Source: JBMCLJ01 sp048615375 (GTDB taxonomy: Bacteria > Patescibacteriota > Dojkabacteria > JAOAGR01). From it: a stretch of DNA of 15,174 bases. The position numbers and the translations under genes were made by a program. Each line of letters begins with the position of its first letter. Position 1 is the stretch's first letter. Positions 1-7,259 of this stretch are shown here, piece by piece. The stretch lies in contig JBMCLJ010000027.1 of NCBI GenBank assembly GCA_048615375.1, forward strand, positions 1-15,174, in the 5' to 3' direction. The notes under the pieces are model-generated. The model was not told the DNA's origin and did not search any database. It saw only the letters and a list, made by a program, of their open reading frames with translations.

Positions 1-1
1 G

Positions 2-646
2 CTGAAAAAAAGTAACTTTTGGGATACAGATCTTATTCCTGAAGACGAGCGTACACAGTTTAATGCTTTCTTTACATTTGGCCGTGATTTTAAGGTCATC
101 CCACTCTTTATAGCAGTGTCTGGTAACCCCATACAAGCAAGGAACCCCTGGCTTGCATTCAAGGAGCAGTATAAACAAATACGAAGGTGGGCTTGGGGTG
201 CATCTGAGTTTGCTCATTCAGTTACAAAGGCTTACCAACAAAAAGATTTACCCTGGAAAATTAAACTTGTTCCAGTTTTGAATCAAATAAGAACTTCGAC
301 TGAATGGGTGTTAGCTTCTTCACTGCCTTTATTTGGTGGCTTGATTCCGCTCTTATTGAATGAGGACTTCAGAACTACGACATTAGCCTACGCGCTACCT
401 GCCCTCCTCTCTATACTCATGCAAGTCGGTTCAATTATGATTCTCTGCATGATTTATATAGAGTGGCGAATCGCCCCAAAACGTCCAAAGCAAAAGGGAA
501 TACTATTTAAGTTATTTACATTTGGACAGTGGATACTCCTTCCGTATGTAGGCTTTATGCTGAGCTCGCTCCCTGCTCTGGATGCGCAAACAAGACTCAT
601 GTTCAATAAACGCTTAGTCTATGTCGAAAGTAAAAAAGAAAAATAG
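2..646 (+). CDS. Membrane glycosyltransferase family 2, C-terminal part (5' end outside window)
   Basis: The frame is open from the left edge, so only the last 214 residues are present; a GTG at 116 is internal, because coding similarity continues before it. Near the start is an IPEDER segment, then the QxxRW-type motif QIRRW at in-window residues 59-63, which in processive GT2 enzymes (cellulose and hyaluronan synthase-like) binds the acceptor or product. About three hydrophobic segments follow, at roughly 75-95, 105-140 and 165-190, and the protein ends in a DAQTRLM-containing basic tail. It probably transfers sugar from a nucleotide-sugar at the cytoplasmic face of the membrane. The nucleotide-binding part lies outside the window, so the substrate cannot be judged. 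The last 26 bases overlap the next gene in another frame, which suggests co-transcription and perhaps coupled translation. Confidence 0.85.
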   Translation: MKKSNFWDTDLIPEDERTQFNAFFTFGRDFKVIPLFIAVSGNPIQARNPWLAFKEQYKQIRRWAWGASEFAHSVTKAYQQKDLPWKIKLVPVLNQIRTSTEWVLASSLPLFGGLIPLLLNEDFRTTTLAYALPALLSILMQVGSIMILCMIYIEWRIAPKRPKQKGILFKLFTFGQWILLPYVGFMLSSLPALDAQTRLMFNKRLVYVESKKEK

Positions 647-1760
647 CTCCTCTCCGCTGGTTTTTATTACCGGCGGACATGCAACACCAGCCACCGCATG
701 TATTGCAGAACTGAGAAAGCGTGGGTATAGTAATTTAATATACATTGGCCAAAAGAAGTCTATTCTTTTTGATAAAAATTACTCCAGTGAATACCGACTT
801 GTCACCGAAAAGCTTACCATACCTTTTCACTCAATAATTGCAGGTAAATTTTCGCGTTTTGTTTCATTCTCATCATTTGTATGGTTGCTACGGTTGCCTG
901 TTGGTTTTCTGCAAGCATTTCTATGGCATGTATACTACCGCCCCTCAGTTGTCTTGACTTTCGGGAGCCATGTTGGAGTACCTTCTGCATTCTGGGCCTG
1001 GATTTTTAAAACACCTGTGGTGGCTCATGAACAAACCGTCACATTTGGAAGGGCGAATAAGCTCATACATCATTTTGCTCAAACCATCTGTTATTCGTGG
1101 AAGGCAGAAGCATTCACCACACAAAGCAATGCAAAGTATGTTTTCACCGGCAACCCGGTTCGTAAAGAAGTTTTCCATCCAACTACCTACTCCTTCGCCT
1201 TTTCTGATGAAACGAAACCTCTACTTTTTATTACGGGGGGAAATCAAGGAGCTCATGCAATCAACGAGTATGTCTTTGCACATTTACCGCTACTTATTAC
1301 TAGTTACAATCTTATTCATCAAACAGGCTCCAACACCCTTTATGGCGATTTTGAGAAAGCAAAAGAGTATGCATCATCAATCAACCAAAATGGCGTAACT
1401 TATATACCCAAAGATTATCTGTTTGCCGATGAAATAGCTGAAGCATATGCACAAGCAACATTTCTGCTGTCACGTGCTGGTGCAAATACATTAACCGAGC
1501 TACTCATTCTGGGTAAAAAAGCTGTTCTGATACCCATTACTACTTCTTCAGGGAATGAGCAGTTTCTCAACGCACAATTACTTGAAAATCTAGGATTAGC
1601 CGTAATACAAAAACAAGAATCACTACACCACTCGAATATACTACAAGTACTTACAGAACTTGGATCCCAGGCTATTAAGCATGACCAGGTTGCACAGTTA
1701 GCAAATATGCACATGCAGGCGGAGCGAAAGATAGTTGACATAGTTGCGTCCTATTTGTAA
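621..1760 (+). CDS. murG: MurG-like UDP-GlcNAc transferase (lipid II synthesis or related GT28 enzyme)
   Basis: This 379-residue GT-B protein matches the MurG order of motifs: TGGHATPA at 17-24 (acceptor-side glycine loop), HEQT at 136-139, GNPVR at 177-181, GGNQGA at 206-211, HQTG at 233-236, SRAGANTLTE at 284-293 (its Glu normally contacts the UDP ribose) and NEQFLNA at 312-318. MurG adds GlcNAc to lipid I at the inner face of the membrane to make lipid II, the substrate of the PBP encoded downstream on the other strand. Two details differ from textbook MurG: the first glycine loop is shortened (TGGH rather than GGTGGH), and HEQT replaces HEQN. It could therefore be a paralogue acting on another polyprenyl-linked glycan. 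The ATG at 621 overlaps the GT2 gene by 26 bases and leaves a short basic leader before the first strand. Confidence 0.8.
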   Translation: MSKVKKKNSSSPLVFITGGHATPATACIAELRKRGYSNLIYIGQKKSILFDKNYSSEYRLVTEKLTIPFHSIIAGKFSRFVSFSSFVWLLRLPVGFLQAFLWHVYYRPSVVLTFGSHVGVPSAFWAWIFKTPVVAHEQTVTFGRANKLIHHFAQTICYSWKAEAFTTQSNAKYVFTGNPVRKEVFHPTTYSFAFSDETKPLLFITGGNQGAHAINEYVFAHLPLLITSYNLIHQTGSNTLYGDFEKAKEYASSINQNGVTYIPKDYLFADEIAEAYAQATFLLSRAGANTLTELLILGKKAVLIPITTSSGNEQFLNAQLLENLGLAVIQKQESLHHSNILQVLTELGSQAIKHDQVAQLANMHMQAERKIVDIVASYL

Positions 1761-1771
1761 ACTGCTATAAT
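1744..1771 (+). promoter_or_regulatory. Putative extended -10 promoter for radC, leaderless
   Basis: TGCTATAAT (1763-1771) is a perfect extended -10 box, with a weak -35 candidate TTGCGT at 1744-1749 (16-base spacer) inside the end of murG. The last T of the -10 lies 7 bases before the GTG at 1779, so the predicted transcript starts at or within a base of the start codon. There is no room for a Shine-Dalgarno site. Confidence 0.55.
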
Positions 1772-1778
1772 CTTTAAT

Positions 1779-2435
1779 GTGAAAATCAAAGATAAGCCAT
1801 TATCCCTTCGTCCCCGTGAAAAACTTGAAAAAGCCGGTGCAGAAAATCTTACTCCTGAGGAGTTGTTGGCAATAATCATATCTTCAGGCACAAAAGGTAA
1901 AAACGCTATTCAGCTTGCTAAAGAAATCATCCGGAAATGTGGCGACAAACTTCTTACTACCAGTATCGAGGAACTGTGTCTAGTCAAAGGTCTTGGAAAG
2001 GTAAAGGCCATAAAGCTGAAAGCAGCTTTTGAAATTGGACTTCGCCACGCGCAGGTGTTAAGCGGAAAGGTACTTATCAGTTCCTCTAAAGACGTATACT
2101 GCATTCTTAATGAGTATGCGGGGAAAAAACAGGAGTACTTCCTCCTTATCACCCTAAACGGAAGAAACCAGATGATATCTAAAAAAGTAATTACCATTGG
2201 AACTGTAGATTCAAGCTTATTTCATCCACGGGAGATATTTGCTGAGAGTATAGCTGATCGAGCATCCAAAATCATTGTTGCTCATAATCACCCTTCAGGA
2301 AACCTGGAACCATCAGGAAATGACCTGATTATGACCAGGAAAATTAAAAGTGCAGGCGAGCTACTCGGAATAAACCTTATTGACTCGGTAATAATGAGCG
2401 AGGAGGGATATAAAACCATCCTCCCCCTGATTTAG
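1779..2435 (+). CDS. radC: RadC family JAB/MPN-domain protein
   Basis: At 218 residues this is full length for the RadC (UPF0758) family. The N-terminal half has the helix-hairpin-helix region, with ISSGTKGKNA at 35-44 and VKGLGKVKA at 69-77. The C-terminal half is a JAB/MPN metalloprotease-like fold carrying an intact JAMM signature: H169-x-H171, S179 and D182 within HNHPSGNLEPSGND, preceded by HPREIF. These residues would bind zinc. The biochemical role of RadC is unsettled: the early DNA-repair assignment is not well supported, and links to recombination or competence have been proposed. Both ComM and RadC occur here, which fits a competence context but does not prove it. The GTG start at 1779 is chosen because the family's N-terminal PRE...GAENLTPEEL region begins just after it. 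Confidence 0.93.
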   Translation: MKIKDKPLSLRPREKLEKAGAENLTPEELLAIIISSGTKGKNAIQLAKEIIRKCGDKLLTTSIEELCLVKGLGKVKAIKLKAAFEIGLRHAQVLSGKVLISSSKDVYCILNEYAGKKQEYFLLITLNGRNQMISKKVITIGTVDSSLFHPREIFAESIADRASKIIVAHNHPSGNLEPSGNDLIMTRKIKSAGELLGINLIDSVIMSEEGYKTILPLI

Positions 2436-2464
2436 CATCAAGAAAAGAGATAGGTAACCCCTCT

Positions 2465-2513
2465 ATGATTATTTTGACAATCATGTACTTAGTCACGCAC
2501 TATGACAGTGCGT
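2465..2513. terminator. Tandem hairpins between convergent radC and PBP genes
   Basis: Two inverted repeats lie at the meeting point of convergent genes. The first is ATGATT/AATCAT (2465-2470 and 2479-2484, 8-base loop). The second is a perfect 7-bp stem ACGCACT/AGTGCGT (2495-2501 and 2507-2513, 5-base loop) inside the last codons of the PBP gene. Neither is followed by a U-run on either strand, so they are not classical intrinsic terminators. Their position suggests a bidirectional transcript end or 3'-end stabilising structure. Confidence 0.3.
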
Positions 2514-5500
2514 CTAGCGTTCAAAACCTCATCAGTAGTCAATGTAACTTGGTAGTCGATTGTATACGTTCCATTAGTGTCAGAAGTGTTCCAGGTACCT
2601 GAGACAGCTGTACCTTCTACCATTCCCTCCACAGGTGTAGAACTTCCATCCGCAGTATTTGTAACAAGGAATCGTACATTTGTAATTCCTAGGTCAGGGG
2701 AAGTTAAGCTCACATTTCCTGCAAACCCAACCGTTGGACTCGCTCCTCTGCTGATTGTCTGACCTTCCGCAGGTAGCGTTGGAGAAACAGTACTACCAGA
2801 ATTCGTAATTACAGAAATATTTCTTATTTCTTGAGATTGACCGACTGATTCGCCCCGCACATCTGTAGCAATTACCATTACTTCATGGGAACCACTGGAA
2901 ATATCTCCCGGAAGAGTGAGTGAAAATTCGTATGGCCCTTTCTTGAATTCTTTCTGCAATACTTGATCAAGGAAAACTTCAACTCTCTCGACATCTATGT
3001 CACTCGTTACAGAGACATTTATTGGAATAGCATCTCCCGGTTTGTACGTCGCTCCAGCTGCTGGATTGATTATGGTAATTTTTGGTTTATTAATATTCCT
3101 CTCAATGTCACAGGTTTCTTCAGGCGGGAGCTGGTCAAGCTTTTTCAAGTAGCTGTTATATTGATCCTGGATGTGAGAAATAGGGTATTTGTAGTGAACA
3201 TAATACTGTTTTTCAGCCAGGTTCAGTTCCGTGTCACGTTCACTGGCGAGTTTTACCGACTCACCACATTTTACGACCTCAGCTACCTCAATCATATCTT
3301 CCTGTTTTGGGAGGCTTGTATCGGCTGTCATTTCTGTTACTACTTTACCACCAGCTTTTTCACATTCCTCACTGGAAGCACGCCCCGTCAAGCCACAGAT
3401 GTTTACTGATCTCACTCCACCTGGTCGAGTCCATTTCTCAGCCTCAAGTTTTCCACTGTCTACATACTTCTGTAAAAACGGTTTATAGAGATACGTGTAC
3501 AAATTGCTACTTGTTGGTTTCGTTCCTTCGATAGGACACTGATTGGAACCACAATCATTTCCCGACCACATTCCAAGTACCATGTTCGGTGTATAACCAA
3601 CAAATGCCAGATCTCCTGGTTTTCCTTCATCGTTGTCACCGGTTCCTGTTTTACCGGCAATATCCATTTGAGTCTGCAGTTTCTTTAATAATCCATCAGT
3701 TTTAAACGTATAGTAGTTTTTATTCAAATCGTTTATCAAGTATGCGTACTTTTTTTCTATTACCTGCTTGCCTTCTGATTTTCTATTGTCAAATACGATA
3801 TTTCCATTTTCATCTCTTATTTCAAGTATCACTTTTTTTTCGTGATACACTCCTTCAGCAGCTAGTGTTGCGAACGCATGGGTCTGATGAATAAGTGGCA
3901 TATTCGCGGCACCCAATGGAGCAGAAGGACCTTTAACCTGATCTCTAAATCCGTCCCACCCGTTTAATTTAATATAGGTATCCGCGTAATTCTCACCTCC
4001 AACCATGTTGTAGGTTGCTACCGCGGGAATATTTAGAGACCACTTTAGAGCTGTTCTCATAGTAATAAAATCACTTCGTCCTGTATTTGCATCTCCATAC
4101 TGACCTGTAGTTCTTGAATAGTTCTTGACATAGTACTTTTGAGATGCTCCGGGTGCCCGCAAATCAAGGGGGAAGTCTGGTACAACTGTAGAAGGATGAT
4201 AGCCATTCATGAATGCGGAAAGATATAATACTGGTTTCATGGTAGAGCCCTGCGACCTGTCAGCTATAGCAGCGTTAAACTGCGGCTTAAATCGAGGGTC
4301 TTTTGATTCTTCATTAAAGTCACTTGAACCTACCATTGCAATAATTTCCCCATTACGAGGATCCATAAAGACTGCTGCTGCATTTTGAGAACCAACCAAA
4401 GTCTGAAATTCTTTGCTTTTAATTTGTTCAGCAATAGTTTCCTGCAACATATTTTGCACTTCAGTATCTACCGCTGTTACTACGGTATATCCCATGTCTC
4501 GAAGGTAATCACTTCCACGTTCATCTTCCCCTACTTTATCCTTATACATCTCGTCCAGTTCCTGGATAACGTAATCTATATAATGAGGAGCTTTATCCTT
4601 CTTAATACCTTTGGTTTTAAAGCTGACTTTTGGCAACTCCTCTTTTGCCTGCTTAATTTCTTCTTCAGTTACACCAGTTTTTTCTTTGACCTCCAGCATT
4701 CGATCTAAAACATATGCTGCTCGCTCCTGGCTTCGTTCAGGATCATACATGCTTCCCCCCCATGGAGAGTAAATGGCTGGCTGATTTGGTATGCCGGCAA
4801 GATACGCCATTTCAGCGAGAGTAAGATCATTTAAGTTTTCTTTGCCGAATAAATATATACTTCCCGCTTTAACCCCTTGCAAAATACCACCTTCAGGGAC
4901 TACATTCAGATAAAACTCAAGAATTTCTTCCTTGGAGTAATCCTGCTCAACTTCCATAGCAAGTATTGCCTCTCGAATTTTCCGATCAACTGTCCGTTGA
5001 TCTTTACCTGTAGAGTTTTTCACAAGCTGTTGAGTAACGGAACTTCCTCCACCACACGAAGCCTGACCTCGTGATTTAGCAGTACACAGCATTGCACGAG
5101 ACAAACCAAAGAGATTCAATCCTTTATGCTCCCAGAAACCTGAGTCCTCAGCAGCAAGAAAAGCCCACTCCAGCTTGTCGGGGACTTCATCCAATGTGAC
5201 ATTTTCCTTTAACTTCTGACCTTGCAGACGATAGAGTTCTTGCTGCCCTGTACGATCAACAATAATGGTGTCCCGTCCTTCAACAGTGGTTCCTTGTATA
5301 TGCTCTTCAATGTTCGGCAAGTCCCGTGAGTATGCGGATACCACGCCGATAAGTAGTAGAGTACCTAGAAGCATACCGAAAAGAATAGTCAGACTCGTGA
5401 TAACTCCCGCTTTTTTTGCAATACGCACTGCTTTCTCTTTACCAGTGACCGGTTTATTCTTGGTAGCTTTAGATTTGGAGGAACTGTGCATCCATCCAAA

Positions 5501-5632
5501 CTGCGCATTCCCGAAAGGCATACGCTTATTCCTTGGTCTGGAAAACTTACTTGCCGAAGACGGCTTTGTCTTGGCATAGTCTATAGCCTTCCGTTTACGA
5601 ATAGGGTTTTTTGGACTCGTTTGCAATTTCAT
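2489..5632 (-). CDS. Class A penicillin-binding protein (GT51 transglycosylase plus transpeptidase) with C-terminal Ig-like domains
   Basis: A 1047-residue bifunctional PBP that polymerises lipid II and cross-links the glycan outside the membrane. A basic cytoplasmic tail (1-75) leads to one membrane anchor (about 76-100). The GT51 domain carries its motifs: AAEDSGFWEH at 160-169 with catalytic E162, GGSSVTQQLVKN at 195-206, RKIREAILAMEVE at 217-229 and EEILEFYLNVV at 235-245. The transpeptidase domain has SxxK (S463-TMK466, nucleophile S463), SLN (532-534) and KTGT (661-664), so both activities look intact. After the catalytic domain, about 850-940 and 950-1047 read as two Ig/Fn3-like beta domains. 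The eight cysteines are all predicted extracytoplasmic (183, 193, 694, 699, 746, 757, 789, 841). The ATG at 5632 sits at the predicted transcription start of a perfect -10 box. Confidence 0.96.
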   Translation of the reverse strand: MKLQTSPKNPIRKRKAIDYAKTKPSSASKFSRPRNKRMPFGNAQFGWMHSSSKSKATKNKPVTGKEKAVRIAKKAGVITSLTILFGMLLGTLLLIGVVSAYSRDLPNIEEHIQGTTVEGRDTIIVDRTGQQELYRLQGQKLKENVTLDEVPDKLEWAFLAAEDSGFWEHKGLNLFGLSRAMLCTAKSRGQASCGGGSSVTQQLVKNSTGKDQRTVDRKIREAILAMEVEQDYSKEEILEFYLNVVPEGGILQGVKAGSIYLFGKENLNDLTLAEMAYLAGIPNQPAIYSPWGGSMYDPERSQERAAYVLDRMLEVKEKTGVTEEEIKQAKEELPKVSFKTKGIKKDKAPHYIDYVIQELDEMYKDKVGEDERGSDYLRDMGYTVVTAVDTEVQNMLQETIAEQIKSKEFQTLVGSQNAAAVFMDPRNGEIIAMVGSSDFNEESKDPRFKPQFNAAIADRSQGSTMKPVLYLSAFMNGYHPSTVVPDFPLDLRAPGASQKYYVKNYSRTTGQYGDANTGRSDFITMRTALKWSLNIPAVATYNMVGGENYADTYIKLNGWDGFRDQVKGPSAPLGAANMPLIHQTHAFATLAAEGVYHEKKVILEIRDENGNIVFDNRKSEGKQVIEKKYAYLINDLNKNYYTFKTDGLLKKLQTQMDIAGKTGTGDNDEGKPGDLAFVGYTPNMVLGMWSGNDCGSNQCPIEGTKPTSSNLYTYLYKPFLQKYVDSGKLEAEKWTRPGGVRSVNICGLTGRASSEECEKAGGKVVTEMTADTSLPKQEDMIEVAEVVKCGESVKLASERDTELNLAEKQYYVHYKYPISHIQDQYNSYLKKLDQLPPEETCDIERNINKPKITIINPAAGATYKPGDAIPINVSVTSDIDVERVEVFLDQVLQKEFKKGPYEFSLTLPGDISSGSHEVMVIATDVRGESVGQSQEIRNISVITNSGSTVSPTLPAEGQTISRGASPTVGFAGNVSLTSPDLGITNVRFLVTNTADGSSTPVEGMVEGTAVSGTWNTSDTNGTYTIDYQVTLTTDEVLNARRTVIVRD

Positions 5633-5638
5633 TTATAT

Positions 5639-5644
5639 ATTATA
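5639..5644 (-). promoter_or_regulatory. -10 box for the PBP gene, leaderless
   Basis: On the minus strand GCTATAAT is followed by six bases (ATATAA) and then the ATG at 5632. Counting the last T of TATAAT as -7 puts +1 exactly on the A of the start codon. There is no Shine-Dalgarno site and no clear -35 box. The site lies in the 36-base gap after comM, so the PBP gene can be transcribed on its own. Confidence 0.55.
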
Positions 5645-5668
5645 GCTTAGAAATTATTTTTTAGAACC

Positions 5669-7195
5669 TTATTCATTAATTCGATACTGCAGAGCCTCAC
5701 TTATATGTATTTTGGTGATAGTTTCGTGCTCTTCAAGATCAGCGATAGTCCTTCCAACTTTTATTAGTCGGTAAAATGACCGTGCCGATAGCTTTAGACG
5801 GTCAGCCGCGTGGAGCAAAAATGCTTTCGCGTCTGTTTCAAGGGGGCAAAACACGTCTAAGTATTTCTGAGGAACTTCCGCATTACTGTATACTTTAATC
5901 TCTTTATAACGCATATTCTGAATATCTCTACATTTTTGAACCATACTGCTGTATCTTTCAGAGTTGCTTGCATGAGAATCTTTATTATTTGTCGCCAAGT
6001 CTTTTAAAGAAACTCTTTGGACATGAATCTGTAAATCTATTCTATCCAGTATTGGTCCAGAAATTTTTTTCTTATATTTATCTATGATCGGGGGGGTACA
6101 GATGCACTCACGTTCCGGGTCTCCAAGCCAACCACATTTACATGGGTTCATTGCAGCCACCAGCATAAAATTCGCAGGTAACACCACAGTCCCTGATACT
6201 CGGGAGATAATTACCTTTTTTTCTTCTAATGGCTGACGCAGTGCTTCTATAGTCGCGGAAGGAAACTCTGGGAACTCGTCCAGAAAAAGAATCCCGTGAT
6301 GAGCAAGTGAAAGTTCTCCGGGACGGGGAAGCCTGCCTCCACCAACAACAGAAACTGTTGAGGCGGTATGGTGTGGAGACCGGAATGGACGTTTGGTGAT
6401 AATTGCTTCGTTAACTCCAAGCTTGTTTGCGACTGAGTATATTTTTGTCAGTTCAAGAGATTCATCAAAAGTAAGATCTGGAAGTATCGAAGGAACAGCA
6501 CGCGAAATCATAGTTTTTCCTGATCCCGGAGATCCACTTAATAAAATATTATGTCCTCCACTTGCCGCAATGACTATGGCTCGTTTTACCGATTCCTGTC
6601 CCTTGATATGTCCGAAGTCAATTAATGAGTCTTTTTCTTTTTGTGAAAATATTTCTTGAGTTGTTACAGTAGGTGGAATCCTGCGATTACCGTTCAAGTG
6701 CTCAACTATCTCACTAAGCGATACTGCTCCGTACACCGCAACTTCTCGTACAATACCAGCTTCTGGAGCATTCAAACAGGGAAGAATAACATTTGATATG
6801 CCACGTTCTTTACACGTTAAGGCTGCTGAAAGTGCTCCGTTAATCGATCGTAATGTGCCATCTAACGCCAGTTCTCCAACAAAAAGAAATTGCTTCCAAT
6901 CATAGGAAACCTGGTCAGAACTTGCCAGTATAGCCAGAGCAATCGGAAGATCATATACAGTACCCGTCTTAGGAATGTCTGCTGGCGCCAGGTTAACTAC
7001 TATTTTTTTCCTTGGCCATGAAAAACCTGAGTTCTTAACTGCCGAGATAATCCGTTCTTTAGCTTCCTGCACCGATTTGTCCGGTAATCCCACAATTGTG
7101 AGCCCTGGAAGCTGGGAAGACAAAGTATCTACCTCGATATGTATCAATTCAGCATCTATGCCAATTATCGAAGCACTATTGGTCCTTCCTATCAT
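5669..7195 (-). CDS. comM: ComM/YifB family AAA+ ATPase (Mg-chelatase-like)
   Basis: This 508-residue protein is full length for the YifB/ComM family. The N-terminal domain (about 5-165) has the family segments GLPDKSVQEAKERI and NLAPADIPKTG. The AAA+ core has Walker A GSPGSGKT at 221-228 and Walker B ILFLDEF at 302-308. A four-cysteine patch NPCKCG...CIC (352, 354, 364, 366) follows, then SGPILDRID at 379-387. The C-terminal domain (about 455-508) ends with SARSFYRLIKVGRTIADLE and ALQYR. In Vibrio and other bacteria ComM is a hexameric helicase that drives branch migration of incoming single-stranded DNA during natural transformation. That role is known from the family; here it is inferred. 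The gene sits between an M23 hydrolase and a PBP but has its own predicted leaderless promoter. Confidence 0.95.
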   Translation of the reverse strand: MIGRTNSASIIGIDAELIHIEVDTLSSQLPGLTIVGLPDKSVQEAKERIISAVKNSGFSWPRKKIVVNLAPADIPKTGTVYDLPIALAILASSDQVSYDWKQFLFVGELALDGTLRSINGALSAALTCKERGISNVILPCLNAPEAGIVREVAVYGAVSLSEIVEHLNGNRRIPPTVTTQEIFSQKEKDSLIDFGHIKGQESVKRAIVIAASGGHNILLSGSPGSGKTMISRAVPSILPDLTFDESLELTKIYSVANKLGVNEAIITKRPFRSPHHTASTVSVVGGGRLPRPGELSLAHHGILFLDEFPEFPSATIEALRQPLEEKKVIISRVSGTVVLPANFMLVAAMNPCKCGWLGDPERECICTPPIIDKYKKKISGPILDRIDLQIHVQRVSLKDLATNNKDSHASNSERYSSMVQKCRDIQNMRYKEIKVYSNAEVPQKYLDVFCPLETDAKAFLLHAADRLKLSARSFYRLIKVGRTIADLEEHETITKIHISEALQYRINE

Positions 7196-7203
7196 TAATT
7201 ACA

Positions 7204-7212
7204 AGTATAGCA
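7204..7212 (-). promoter_or_regulatory. Extended -10 box for comM, near-leaderless
   Basis: On the minus strand TGCTATACT ends eight bases before the ATG at 7195, putting the predicted +1 about two bases upstream of the start codon. No Shine-Dalgarno site fits in between, and no convincing -35 box is visible. An extended -10 (TGn) would compensate for that. Confidence 0.5.
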
Positions 7213-7259
7213 AAAATGACAATGAATAGATAGGCCGTACATAGAATAAACTAACGTAA

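Noticed and set aside
352..366. Possible loss of an ATPase residue in ComM (residues 374-381, YKKKISGP, Lys where some members have Arg)
   Set aside because: Lys before ISGP seems to occur in other members of this family as far as I recall, so I do not treat it as an anomaly. The coordinates given are protein residues around the cysteine patch, not bases.
116..646. Reading the first gene as a complete 176-residue protein starting at the GTG at 116
   Set aside because: The frame is open to the left edge and the 38 codons before it contain family-like sequence (IPEDER...), so the GTG is internal to a truncated larger gene.
945..1741. Open frames antisense to or overlapping the MurG-like gene (945-1178, 970-1398, 1415-1741)
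   Set aside because: They have no family-like motifs and lie across a gene whose GT-B motifs are intact in frame throughout. They are shadows.
2963..5579. Plus-strand open frames across the PBP gene
   Set aside because: Their sequences are low-quality, Ser/Phe/Leu-rich complements of real coding sequence, without motifs or plausible starts.
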